A stretch of DNA of 64,000 bases, from contig CALKAM010000061.1 in assembly GCA_937983105.1 (NCBI GenBank), positions 1 to 64,000 of the forward strand, given 5' to 3'. Of the stretch, positions 37,334 to 45,643 are shown in pieces. The stretch's first letter is position 1. Each line of letters opens with the position of its first letter. The position numbers and the translations under genes were made by a program. This DNA is from Planifilum sp021793745 (GTDB taxonomy: Bacteria; Bacillota; Bacilli; Thermoactinomycetales; DSM-44946). Below the pieces are notes generated by a model. It saw only the letters and a list, made by a program, of their open reading frames with translations, was not told the DNA's origin and searched no databases.

Positions 37334-39220
37334 ATGGGTTATCTTGCGGGAGAATACGATGTGATCGTCATCGGGGCGGGGCATGCCGGGTGTGAGGCGG
37401 CGTTGGCGGCGGCGCGGATGGGTTGCCGCACGCTGCTCCTCACCCTGAGCCTGGACACTATCGCCTATATGCCCTGCAACCCTTCCATCGGGGGGCCCGC
37501 CAAGGGCCATGTGGTCCGGGAGATCGATGCCCTGGGCGGCGAGATGGGGCGCAACATTGACAAAACCCACATTCAGATGCGGATGCTCAATACCGGCAAG
37601 GGACCGGCCGTTTACGCCCTGCGGGCCCAAGCCGATAAGGTGAAATATCAGCAGATGATGAAACGGACCCTGGAAGCGGAACCCAACTTGGACCTCCATC
37701 AGGCAATGGTGGAGAAGTTGATCGTCGAGGGCGGGGTATGCCAGGGCGTCATCACCCAGACGGGCGCCGAATACCGTTCCCGGGTGGTGGTGCTCACGAC
37801 GGGAACCTATCTGCGGGGGAAAATTTTCATCGGGGATTTGTCCTACGAAAGCGGTCCGAACAACCAGCAGCCCTCCATCAATCTGTCCTACAACCTGATG
37901 GATTTGGGCTTTGAGATGGTCCGTTTCAAGACGGGGACGCCTCCGCGGGTGAACAAGTTGACCATCGACACCGACAAGATGGAGATCCAGCCGGGTGATG
38001 AGGAGCCCCGGGCCTTCTCCTATGAGACGACCGAGTACATCACCGATCAGCTTCCCTGCTGGCTGACCTACACCAACGAGAAAACCCATGAAGCGATCCG
38101 CCGGAACCTGCACCGGGCCCCGATGTATTCGGGGGTGATCGAAGGTCGGGGTCCCCGCTACTGTCCCTCCATCGAGGACAAGATCGTCCGCTTTGCCGAC
38201 AAGGCCCGCCACCAGATCTTCCTGGAACCCGAGGGGCGGGATACCCTGGAGATGTATGTCCAGGGGTTGTCCACCAGCCTGCCGGAGGATGTGCAGCGGG
38301 AGATCCTGCGGACAATCGAGGGCATGGAAAAGGTGGAGATGATGCGTACCGGTTATGCCATCGAATACGATGCCATCATTCCCACCCAGCTGTGGCCCAG
38401 TCTGGAGACGAAGCTGGTGGAAAACCTGTTTACAGCGGGGCAGATCAATGGGACTTCCGGTTACGAGGAAGCCGCCGGACAGGGGATCATGGCCGGGATC
38501 AACGCCGCCCGGAAGGTACAGGGAAAGGATCCGGTCATCCTCGACCGTTCCCAGGCTTATATCGGGGTGATGATCGACGACCTGGTGACCAAGGGGACGG
38601 AGGAGCCCTATCGGCTGCTCACCTCCCGGGCGGAATACCGGCTGCTCCTTCGCCACGATAATGCGGATCTCCGTTTGACGGAGCTGGGCTATGAGATCGG
38701 CTTGATTCCCGAGGATCGGTATCGTCGGTTTGTCGCCAAAAAAGAAGCGATCGAGCGGGAGATCGCCCGGCTGCGGGAGACCCGGGTGAAGCCCACTCCG
38801 GAGATTCAGCGGATTCTGCGGGAAGCGGGTTCCAGCGAATTGACCAATGCGATCGAATTGGCCCAGCTGATGAAGCGGCCCGAATTGGGATACCGGGAGA
38901 TCAGCCAAATCGCTCCGCCGCCGGAGCCGGTGCCGCCGGAGGTGGCGGAACAGGTGGAAATCCAGCTGAAGTATGAGGGGTATATCCGGAAGTCGCTGCA
39001 GCAGGTGGAAAAGATGCGGAAGATGGAGGACAAGCGGATTCCCGCCTGGGTGGACTATGACAAGATCCAGGGGATTTCCTCGGAGTCCCGGGAGAAGCTG
39101 AAAAAAGTCCGCCCCCTGTCGATCGGGCAGGCGTCGCGCATCTCCGGAGTCAATCCCTCGGATATCTCGATCTTGATGGTGCATATCGAGCAGGGCGGAA
39201 AATCCTTTGCCAAGGCGTAA
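37334..39220 (+). CDS. mnmG: tRNA uridine-5-carboxymethylaminomethyl synthesis enzyme MnmG
   Basis: MnmG is the FAD-dependent partner of MnmE. The 628-residue protein has the FAD dinucleotide motif GAGHAGCEAALAAARMGC, NPSIGGPAKGHVVREIDALG, and later GTYLRGKIFIG. A C-terminal helical domain binds MnmE and tRNA. The ATG follows AAAGG-type sequence. A diverged copy of the first ~110 residues is encoded 2 kb away on the other strand (40077-41432). Confidence 0.98.
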   Translation: MGYLAGEYDVIVIGAGHAGCEAALAAARMGCRTLLLTLSLDTIAYMPCNPSIGGPAKGHVVREIDALGGEMGRNIDKTHIQMRMLNTGKGPAVYALRAQADKVKYQQMMKRTLEAEPNLDLHQAMVEKLIVEGGVCQGVITQTGAEYRSRVVVLTTGTYLRGKIFIGDLSYESGPNNQQPSINLSYNLMDLGFEMVRFKTGTPPRVNKLTIDTDKMEIQPGDEEPRAFSYETTEYITDQLPCWLTYTNEKTHEAIRRNLHRAPMYSGVIEGRGPRYCPSIEDKIVRFADKARHQIFLEPEGRDTLEMYVQGLSTSLPEDVQREILRTIEGMEKVEMMRTGYAIEYDAIIPTQLWPSLETKLVENLFTAGQINGTSGYEEAAGQGIMAGINAARKVQGKDPVILDRSQAYIGVMIDDLVTKGTEEPYRLLTSRAEYRLLLRHDNADLRLTELGYEIGLIPEDRYRRFVAKKEAIEREIARLRETRVKPTPEIQRILREAGSSELTNAIELAQLMKRPELGYREISQIAPPPEPVPPEVAEQVEIQLKYEGYIRKSLQQVEKMRKMEDKRIPAWVDYDKIQGISSESREKLKKVRPLSIGQASRISGVNPSDISILMVHIEQGGKSFAKA

Positions 39221-39295
39221 AGGGACCTGGCACCGGGCCGGCGGGAGGTTTTCCCGGGTCCGGTTTTATTTCTGCCGATCGTGAGGGAGGATGGG

Positions 39296-40018
39296 ATGAT
39301 GGATATCCGGGCGCAGTTTTTGGATCAGGTCAAAGGGCTGGGATTCCAACTCACCCCGGATCAATCGGAACAATTTGACCACTACCTGAAACTGTTGGTG
39401 TCGGCCAACCGGAGGATGAATCTGACGGCCCTCACCGAAGAGAGGGACGTGTACATCAAACACTTTTTCGATTCCCTCACGGTGGCGAAACAGGTGCCCA
39501 TCGATGCGGTCGGATCGCTGATCGATGTGGGCACCGGTGCCGGTTTCCCCGGTATTCCGCTGAAGATCGCCTTCCCTGGCCTCCGGGTGGTCCTGTTGGA
39601 TTCCCTGCGAAAGCGGGTCGATTTTCTGAAGGATGTGATCCGGGAGCTGGGTTTGGATCAAATCGAGGCCATTCACGGCCGGGCGGAGGCGATGGCACGG
39701 GAAGGGGGATATCGGGAACAGTTCGATGTGGCTGTGGCGCGGGCGGTGGCTCGCCTTCCGGTTCTGGCGGAGTTTTGCCTGCCCTTTGTGCGGGTGGGAG
39801 GATGGTTTGTGGCGATGAAAGGGCCGGAGGCGGAGAAGGAGCTGAAGGAGGCGGAGGGCGCTTTGCGAAAACTGGGGGGTGGGGAAGTGTTCCGGAAGGG
39901 CCTGTCCCTTCCCGAAGGGATGGGCGAGAGAAGGCTGTTGGTCGTGCAAAAACTATCGCCTACCCCGTCGGGATACCCGCGCCGTCCGGGGGTTCCGGCG
40001 AAACAGCCCCTCCGCTGA
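39296..40018 (+). CDS. rsmG: 16S rRNA (guanine527-N7)-methyltransferase RsmG
   Basis: RsmG methylates G527 of 16S rRNA; loss gives low-level streptomycin resistance. The 240-residue protein has the SAM motif LIDVGTGAGFPGIPLKIAFP and LLDSLRKRVDFL. ATG codons at 39296 and 39299 both lie behind GGGAGG; a GTG at 39281 lies before it and is less likely. The C-terminus has a 20-residue Pro/Arg-rich tail. In B. subtilis noc follows directly; here a 4-kb block on the other strand intervenes. Confidence 0.96.
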   Translation: MMDIRAQFLDQVKGLGFQLTPDQSEQFDHYLKLLVSANRRMNLTALTEERDVYIKHFFDSLTVAKQVPIDAVGSLIDVGTGAGFPGIPLKIAFPGLRVVLLDSLRKRVDFLKDVIRELGLDQIEAIHGRAEAMAREGGYREQFDVAVARAVARLPVLAEFCLPFVRVGGWFVAMKGPEAEKELKEAEGALRKLGGGEVFRKGLSLPEGMGERRLLVVQKLSPTPSGYPRRPGVPAKQPLR

Positions 40019-40032
40019 CCCGGACAAAGAGA

Positions 40033-40068
40033 GGGCCGGTTCATTTCCCGGGAAATGAACCGGCCTTC
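40033..40068. terminator. rsmG terminator built on a perfect Noc-binding palindrome
   Basis: A 32-bp perfect palindrome (arms GGCCGGTTCATTTCCC and its complement) is followed on the plus strand by TTCTTGTTTG. Its centre, 40043-40056, is ATTTCCCGGGAAAT, identical to the Noc-binding site consensus of B. subtilis. The hairpin also lies 9 nt beyond the stop codon of the minus-strand gene at 40077, so it can end both transcripts. Confidence 0.8.
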
Positions 40069-40076
40069 TTGTTTGC

Positions 40077-41432
40077 TCAACCTAGGTTGTTGATCAAGTT
40101 TCTCAGGCCGCGGAGGGCGATTTGCCTTTTTTCCGATGCATTCAATGTCGAATTGTTTTCTTTTCCCTTGGAGAAGGGCATGATATCTTCCCAAGCGTTA
40201 TAACCGTAGGGGTCTTCGAGCTGGATCGCTTCTCGCTTGAGGGGGTTACTGGATTGTTCCAAAATCATTCGGGCCTGTTCTCTTTCGATAAAGGAGACCT
40301 TCTTCTTTTCCCGTTCCAATTCGGAAGGCACGGATCGCTGCCGGCTGGCGTCTGATCGTTCCGGTGAATGGTGGCCGCTTTCGGCGGTTTTATCGTACAA
40401 ATTTTTCGGGTTGCGCGCCGAATTCGGAGGTGGGGGTGGCAGTTCGCCCTCCTTCATGGCGTCCTTTTTTTCTTCGCCATCAGGGTCCAACTTCCATTTC
40501 GATGCCTTGGTTTGATTCCTCGAACCGGCTTCCTTCCGGACAGTTGCGGACTTTCCCCCTTTGGAATTCTCCCATACCAGCGCTTGCAACCGGTTGTCGA
40601 CCGACTTTTCCGGGTTCGTCTTTTCCCGGTATATCAGCGGTCGGACCTTCGCAGCTCCGGCGGTTCGCTGCTTTTTTCGGCGCGGCCGGTCCATGCGGAC
40701 GAGGGTGTCCGGGAATTCCCTCGTATCCTTCAAAGGGGGGAGAAGAAGGGGGGAGGCATCCTCGGAGGTATGGGCGGAGTCCTCTTTGGATGCGATCCTT
40801 GGTTCCTCTTTTTGTCGGGTCTGGGTGGGGGTCGGTTGGTCCCGACCATTGGGCCGATCCAGCAGTTTTTTCCTCAAGTAGTTGTTCCTTTGTTGATAGA
40901 TGGAGGAAGTTCTCTTTCGAGTCGAAACCCTGACTTCGCTCTTTGCAACGGCCGTCTCTTCCGGCTTTTCCGATTCCGGAGGGTGGATATTGCGGCGGAG
41001 CAACTTTTCACGAATTTGCATTTCCCGCTCCCGCAGGCTCCTGCACGAACCAAAGGAGGCCGGTCTGGACTCTCCGACGTGTACAATGGCCCCATCGGAG
41101 CCGGGAAGCTTGTGTTGATGTTGTTGGACTTGGGCTTGAAGGAGGTATACAGGCGATTCCCGGTCCGGTTGGTGAAGGGAGGTCTGGATGGTTACCGTCG
41201 ATTGTTCCTTCGAATTGCCGTTTTCGTGTCCAGAGGGGATAAAGGCCTGGATCAACTCTTGATTCAACGGAGATTTGCCGGAGGTGCTCCACATCATTGA
41301 AGCGATAGTTCCCGGGGAGAGGGAGATCAACAGGGTGGAGCACCCTTCACGGGTGGCTGCCAACGCAGTTTCGCGCCCGGAACGGCCAGAACCAATGACG
41401 ATGACGTCAAACTCTCCACCTGTAAGCTGCAC
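40077..41432 (-). CDS. Uncharacterised protein: MnmG-like N-terminus plus long disordered tail
   Basis: I know no named family for the whole 451-residue protein. Residues 5-50 (GGEFDVIVIGSGRSGRETAL, AATREGC, LLISLSPGTIAS) copy the MnmG FAD-binding start including GxGxxG. Spacing to a second match (TIQTSL...ESPVYLLQAQ against MnmG HIQMRML...GPAVYALRAQ) is kept, so the first ~110 residues descend from MnmG. The substrate loop with NPSIGGPAKG is lost. From ~120 on it is rich in Lys, Arg, Glu, Ser and Pro, with a PPPPP run, and looks disordered, ending in a short helix-like segment SEKRQIALRGLRNLINNLG. GTG follows a perfect AAAGGAGG by 7 nt, and 450 open codons argue that it is expressed. It could be a scaffold; catalysis is unlikely. 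Confidence 0.75.
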   Translation of the reverse strand: MQLTGGEFDVIVIGSGRSGRETALAATREGCSTLLISLSPGTIASMMWSTSGKSPLNQELIQAFIPSGHENGNSKEQSTVTIQTSLHQPDRESPVYLLQAQVQQHQHKLPGSDGAIVHVGESRPASFGSCRSLREREMQIREKLLRRNIHPPESEKPEETAVAKSEVRVSTRKRTSSIYQQRNNYLRKKLLDRPNGRDQPTPTQTRQKEEPRIASKEDSAHTSEDASPLLLPPLKDTREFPDTLVRMDRPRRKKQRTAGAAKVRPLIYREKTNPEKSVDNRLQALVWENSKGGKSATVRKEAGSRNQTKASKWKLDPDGEEKKDAMKEGELPPPPPNSARNPKNLYDKTAESGHHSPERSDASRQRSVPSELEREKKKVSFIEREQARMILEQSSNPLKREAIQLEDPYGYNAWEDIMPFSKGKENNSTLNASEKRQIALRGLRNLINNLG

Positions 41433-41746
41433 GGTCGTCCCTCCTTTGTCATGTAATTCCCCGCCGGGTCCGGGCGTGAGAACGCGACGCGGTGGAATCC
41501 GCGCATGGCAAATGAATCCGACGGGAGTTCGGACCGTCGGGGTCCGGGACCCGCCGGAAAGGAACTGCCGGCATTGGATTCCACGGCGCCTTCTCCAGGC
41601 TCCGAACCGTGATGGAGAACCAGGTTCCCCGGGAACGCAAAGGATCCGGCCAGGGGATTGAATCTTACAGCCCTTACAACGGTATCAATCCCGGAATCCC
41701 CCAGAGGGAGGCCTCTGGGGGATGATCGGTTCTGTCGGGGTTTCGG
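41433..41746. other. Gap between the orphan gene and the actin-like gene
   Basis: This 314-bp stretch has no convincing gene. A GC-rich hairpin (CCCCCAGAGG with CCTCTGGGGG) lies just after the actin-like gene at about 41698-41724 but lacks a T run in the minus direction, so the two genes may share a transcript. I found no clear promoter for the downstream gene. Confidence 0.45.
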
Positions 41747-42916
41747 TTAATCGTTTTTCTCCGTTTCTTCTGCGGTTTTGGGAACGGTGAACTCTTCATG
41801 AATGGCGGCGGCCACTTCCTGCTCGCCCTTGATCGGGACCGATTTGGATTTGGACTGGGTAAATTTGCAGAGGCCGAAGGCGTTGGCGAATTGCGCCTCA
41901 ATCCCGTAATCCTCCGCAAAGATGAGTTTGTCCCCGAAGCGTTCGCGGTAATAGGGCTTAAACGGAATGGATGCACCGCCGGTCAGGATGATGTAGGTGA
42001 TGTCGTCGGCATAGTCGAGACGGTGCCAGACTTCGTCCACCATGGCCTGTCCGACTTCCTGGATGCAGTTCTGGACGATTTCCGAAACGTTGTATACCTT
42101 GCCCTTGAAGCTGATCTCCCCGGAGTGGATCACCCGGTTGAGGCTCCAAATCTGATACTCCTTGCCGGTCTTGTCGGGGTCGATTTCCCGGGTGAACTCC
42201 AACAAGCGTTTGGACAGGAGTTCGTAAACGCTTCGCATCGCGTGGCGGGAGGAGAAGCTTTGCCGCTTGATGATCGTCTCTCCGTGGAGGGTTTCCACAT
42301 CGGAGGTGCCGAAACCGAGGTCGTTGATGCTCACCTTTTGGATAAACAGATCTTCATTGAGGAGCTGGCCGTCCCGATCGAGGGCGATGTGGAAGAGCGT
42401 CGCCATCGGTTGGCTGATGACATACAGGTTCTCCCGTTTGATTTCGAACTCGATCTTTTTGTAGGGCAGATTCCCCTGTTTCACCTCAAAGCTGTGTTTG
42501 CCGATCAGGCGGCGTTTCAGTTCTTCTTTGTAGTCGATGTAGCTGTCCGTAGGAAGTGCGACGGACACGATCGGCTCTTTGCTGCCCTGGAGCATCAGCC
42601 CGGTGCTGACGCGGAACATAATCAGGTATTCTTTTTCGCGAAACCAAGTGGGGCTGAACAGCCGACGTTCGTGGGAGTCAAACAGCTCATCGTCTCCGGA
42701 TTGTTCGATGGCCAGTTTGCCGACGAACCATTCCCGGTCCCCTTCGGACTCCCGGTACATGATGTTGTGAGGATCGTTGTTGTAGGTGATCTCCCCCACT
42801 TGATTGGGAACGACCATATTTCGAATAAAAAGTTTGTAAAATTTGTCGCCATGCCGGCAGACTACTTTGGTGCCGTAGTAGCCCTGGTCGTTTCCTATGT
42901 AGACCGGTGTGATCAT
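41747..42916 (-). CDS. ParM/StbA-like actin ATPase
   Basis: This 389-residue protein has actin-fold motifs: phosphate 1 YIGNDQGYYGTKV (7-19), phosphate 2 INDLGFGTSDVETL (about 197-210) and adenosine motif ILTGGASIPFKPYYRERFGD. These resemble bacterial ParM/Alp proteins that polymerise to push plasmids apart. No ParR-like adaptor gene is adjacent, which is unusual; the next gene encodes the orphan MnmG-like protein. It lies 3 kb from soj-parB. The ATG at 42916 follows GGGGGGAA by 8 nt; an ATG at 42955 lacks a ribosome site. Its role on the chromosome is unknown; a plasmid origin is possible. Confidence 0.82.
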   Translation of the reverse strand: MITPVYIGNDQGYYGTKVVCRHGDKFYKLFIRNMVVPNQVGEITYNNDPHNIMYRESEGDREWFVGKLAIEQSGDDELFDSHERRLFSPTWFREKEYLIMFRVSTGLMLQGSKEPIVSVALPTDSYIDYKEELKRRLIGKHSFEVKQGNLPYKKIEFEIKRENLYVISQPMATLFHIALDRDGQLLNEDLFIQKVSINDLGFGTSDVETLHGETIIKRQSFSSRHAMRSVYELLSKRLLEFTREIDPDKTGKEYQIWSLNRVIHSGEISFKGKVYNVSEIVQNCIQEVGQAMVDEVWHRLDYADDITYIILTGGASIPFKPYYRERFGDKLIFAEDYGIEAQFANAFGLCKFTQSKSKSVPIKGEQEVAAAIHEEFTVPKTAEETEKND

Positions 42917-42966
42917 TTCGTCATTTCCCCCCATACCTCGCTGATAATCAGCCATCTCTTAAAATG

Positions 42967-42996
42967 ATTCTATCAGCCTTTGTGGACAGGGGTCAA
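42967..42996 (-). promoter_or_regulatory. Promoter of the actin-like gene
   Basis: On the minus strand TTGACC (42991-42996) and TAGAAT (42967-42972) are 18 nt apart, about 50 nt before the gene. The -35 lies inside the first copy of the tandem repeat. Confidence 0.6.
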
Positions 42997-43035
42997 CAAA
43001 AAATGCACTTCCTGTGGACAAGGGTCAACAAAAAA
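42981..43035. repeat. Two 23-bp direct repeats at the actin-like gene promoter
   Basis: TGTGGACA-(A/G)GGGTCAACAAAAAA occurs at 42981-43003 and 43013-43035, 32 bp apart (three helical turns), with one difference. Each starts with a DnaA-box-like TGTGGACAA or TGTGGACAG. Position suggests an operator, or the centromere of a ParM-type system, which is often such promoter repeats. Confidence 0.7.
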
Positions 43036-43163
43036 CGGCCGAAAGCGACAAAAATCAGGGGCCGTCCCCGCCTCCTTTATTTTTACATAAAAAAATTTTT
43101 AAGGAAGAAGGGACGGCTGCAGGGCGGAAACACCTGTTCGGGATGATCGTTGCCGGGCGAGGA

Positions 43164-44297
43164 TCACAGGGAGATGCGGGCCTTCCTCCGTTGAAAATCG
43201 ACCCCGGGATAATAGGTGTTGGCCACCAGGAGATTGGGTCCCGTGCAGCGGGCCGCCGGACAATAGCAGTGAAGCCCTTGGGCGACGGGGTGTTGGAGCC
43301 AGCGGTCAAAGGCCTCGTCCAGCCGATCCCTCAAAATGTTCCCCAGGGGCGGAACGTCGCCGAAGTCCGTTACGATGATGTCTCCGGTAAAGATGTTGAC
43401 ATTCAGCCGATTTCGTCCGTCCGGGTCGTGTCTGACGGTGACTCCCTCTTCCCGGTGCAGTTCTCGCCAAAGCGCGATATCCTCCTGCCGGCTGCTGCAG
43501 GGATAGAAGGGGAGAGTTCCGAACAGGATCCAGACATTCGGCCTTCGGGCTTTCAACAATCTGCGGACGGTTTCCCGGTAATCGTCCAGGGAGATGAGCT
43601 CCATATCCCGGGCGAAGTCGCTGGGATACAGGGGGTGGATTTCGTGGCGGAGACATCCCATGGACGCCACGTCCCGGTGAATGCTTTCAATATGGGGCGC
43701 CGTAAAGGGACTGAGAAAGGTTTCGGCGGAGACGAAGATCCCGGCCCGGGAAAGGGCCTTCGCATTTTCTACCATCTGAGTGAACAGTTTTTCCGCGACG
43801 GCGGGCGAGGGATTTTGTTTGTGATTGGCAAAGGCGATCCGATGAAAGTCCGAGGCATCCCTGTAATTGTAGGAGATGTGGAGGACGTCCACATCTTCCA
43901 CCCATTCTTCATACCGGGAGAGGGGAAGGGTCAGGTTGGAATTGACCTGGGTATAGATGCCCCGCTCCCGGGCGTAACGGAGCAAGGGTCTGATAATTTC
44001 CTTCACCGTTTTGGGATTGAAGACGGGTTCTCCTCCGGTAATGCTGAGGGTCTGGAGGGTATCCACCTCCTCCAGGCGGCGGATCAGCTGTTCGACGGGA
44101 ATCGGATTTCCTTCCACCTCCGCCAGCATCTCTCCGACAGCACAATGTTCACAGCGGAGATTGCACAGCTGCGTAACGGTAAATTCCACACTGGTCAGTT
44201 CATAGCGCCCCTTGACATGGCGGGTGTACCAGGGGTCCCAGGGGTCCCACTCAGGGGTTAAAGGTTGCTTATGGCTGACGTGTTCCACAGGTTCCAT
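43164..44297 (-). CDS. yfkAB: Radical SAM/CxCxxxxC protein YfkAB
   Basis: This 377-residue protein has the radical-SAM cluster motif CNLRCEHC (CxxxCxxC), the SAM-binding ITGGEPVFNPKT and a C-terminal CYCPAARC that fits CxCxxxxC, the mark of YfkAB. The reaction is not known. Its ATG follows AGGAGG by 7 nt. It lies divergent from noc across the parS site, on the lagging strand, and is not at this place in B. subtilis. Confidence 0.93.
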   Translation of the reverse strand: MEPVEHVSHKQPLTPEWDPWDPWYTRHVKGRYELTSVEFTVTQLCNLRCEHCAVGEMLAEVEGNPIPVEQLIRRLEEVDTLQTLSITGGEPVFNPKTVKEIIRPLLRYARERGIYTQVNSNLTLPLSRYEEWVEDVDVLHISYNYRDASDFHRIAFANHKQNPSPAVAEKLFTQMVENAKALSRAGIFVSAETFLSPFTAPHIESIHRDVASMGCLRHEIHPLYPSDFARDMELISLDDYRETVRRLLKARRPNVWILFGTLPFYPCSSRQEDIALWRELHREEGVTVRHDPDGRNRLNVNIFTGDIIVTDFGDVPPLGNILRDRLDEAFDRWLQHPVAQGLHCYCPAARCTGPNLLVANTYYPGVDFQRRKARISL

Positions 44298-44538
44298 CGT
44301 TCTACCTCCTGATCGGGATTGGAGACTTGCGATCAAATCGAACCCGTTTCCATGGTAACATATCCGCCGCGTGTTACGGCTTTCAACCGGGGCTTCCGGC
44401 CCGGAAGAGGGAGGAGGCGAGGCGACTTCTCCCATCGGGCGGATATGCTTCGATAAACCCCGGGGCTCGTGTTGTCACCGATTTTTCGATATCGCGGGGA
44501 AAAGCGGGATCCGGGGCACCTTTCCCGTCTTCTCCGAA

Positions 44539-44554
44539 TGTTTCACGTGAAACA
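44539..44554. promoter_or_regulatory. parS: parS site upstream of noc
   Basis: TGTTTCACGTGAAACA is a perfect 16-bp palindrome identical to the parS consensus bound by ParB/Spo0J. It lies between yfkAB and noc. A possible noc -10 (TACAAT) is at 44595-44600. Confidence 0.95.
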
Positions 44555-44660
44555 TATCGCCCGAGTTTCTATTTAAAGGGGAGGTTGCTTCCGGTACAAT
44601 GATGAATATAGAACTATATGGCAGCGGATCGAAGTATGGAATCAGGTGGTGTACGATGCG

Positions 44661-45482
44661 ATGAGAGAACCGTTCGCACGGTTTTTCGGCCTGACGGAGA
44701 AAGAGGAACAAGAGGTGGTTCGAAAGATTTCGGTGGACTCCGTGGTTCCCAATCCCTATCAACCGCGGGCCGTCTTTGACGATGAACGGATTGAGGAACT
44801 GTGTCGCACGATCCGCACCCACGGTATCATCCAGCCGATCGTCGTGAGGAAGCGAAAAGGGGGATACGAGCTGATCGCGGGCGAGCGGAGGCTCCGGGCC
44901 GCCAAAAAATTGGGGATGGAGCGCATCCCGGCTGTCGTCCGGGAGATGTCCGATACGGAGGCAGCTTCGGCTGCGCTGATTGAAAATCTGCAGAGGGAAG
45001 GATTGACGGCGATTGAAGAGGCGGTTGCTTACCAGAAGTTGATCCGAATTCACGGATTGACCCAGGAAAGCCTGGCCCAGCGGCTGGGTAAAGGGCAGTC
45101 GACCATTGCCAATAAGCTGCGGCTCCTCAGTCTGCCCCAGGAAATTCAACAGGCGTTGATGGAGCGGAAAATTACCGAGCGACATGCCCGGGCTTTTCTC
45201 GCCCTGCAAAACCCTGAGGAACAGATTCGGCTGCTTGAGAAAGTCCTGGAGAAGGGATACACCGTGCAGCAGACGGAGGAAAGGGTGCGCAGGCTGCTGG
45301 AGGACAAGCCCGCCCAGCCGAGGAAGCGCCGCAAAGCCGTTTCCCGCGATGTCCGGATTGCCCTCAACACGATCCGCAAATCCGTGAACATGGTGCAAAA
45401 GTCCGGTCTAGACGTGGTCACCGATGAGAAGGACCGAGGAACTTATTACGAAGTTGTCATCCGGATTCCGAAACCGGAGTAG
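44661..45482 (+). CDS. noc: Nucleoid occlusion protein Noc
   Basis: Noc is a ParB-like CTPase that spreads from NBS sites and blocks division over the nucleoid. The 273-residue protein begins MREPFARFFGLTEKEE, with the membrane-targeting RFFGL-type helix characteristic of Noc and absent from ParB. ParB motifs follow: ELIAGERRLRAAKKLG and SLAQRLGKGQSTIANKLRLL (helix-turn-helix), then AVSRDVRIALNTIRKSVNMV at the C-terminus. ATG at 44661 is preferred by alignment; GTG codons at 44646 and 44649 are possible. soj-parB follow. Confidence 0.94.
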   Translation: MREPFARFFGLTEKEEQEVVRKISVDSVVPNPYQPRAVFDDERIEELCRTIRTHGIIQPIVVRKRKGGYELIAGERRLRAAKKLGMERIPAVVREMSDTEAASAALIENLQREGLTAIEEAVAYQKLIRIHGLTQESLAQRLGKGQSTIANKLRLLSLPQEIQQALMERKITERHARAFLALQNPEEQIRLLEKVLEKGYTVQQTEERVRRLLEDKPAQPRKRRKAVSRDVRIALNTIRKSVNMVQKSGLDVVTDEKDRGTYYEVVIRIPKPE

Positions 45483-45643
45483 GCCGTGATCCCGACCGGC
45501 GATGGACGAGCCGCAGAGCCTTTCCCGCGATGGAGTCGCGCAATATCCAACCCATCGGGACGGCTTGAGCGGGAGGGTCCGGGGAAGGCATCTCCAGCCG
45601 GACCCTTCCGGTGACTTTAACAGGTGAAGAAGAGGTGACAAGA

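Noticed and set aside
36965..39184. 739-codon minus-strand open frame opposite mnmG
   Set aside because: Mirror of mnmG with no independent signals.
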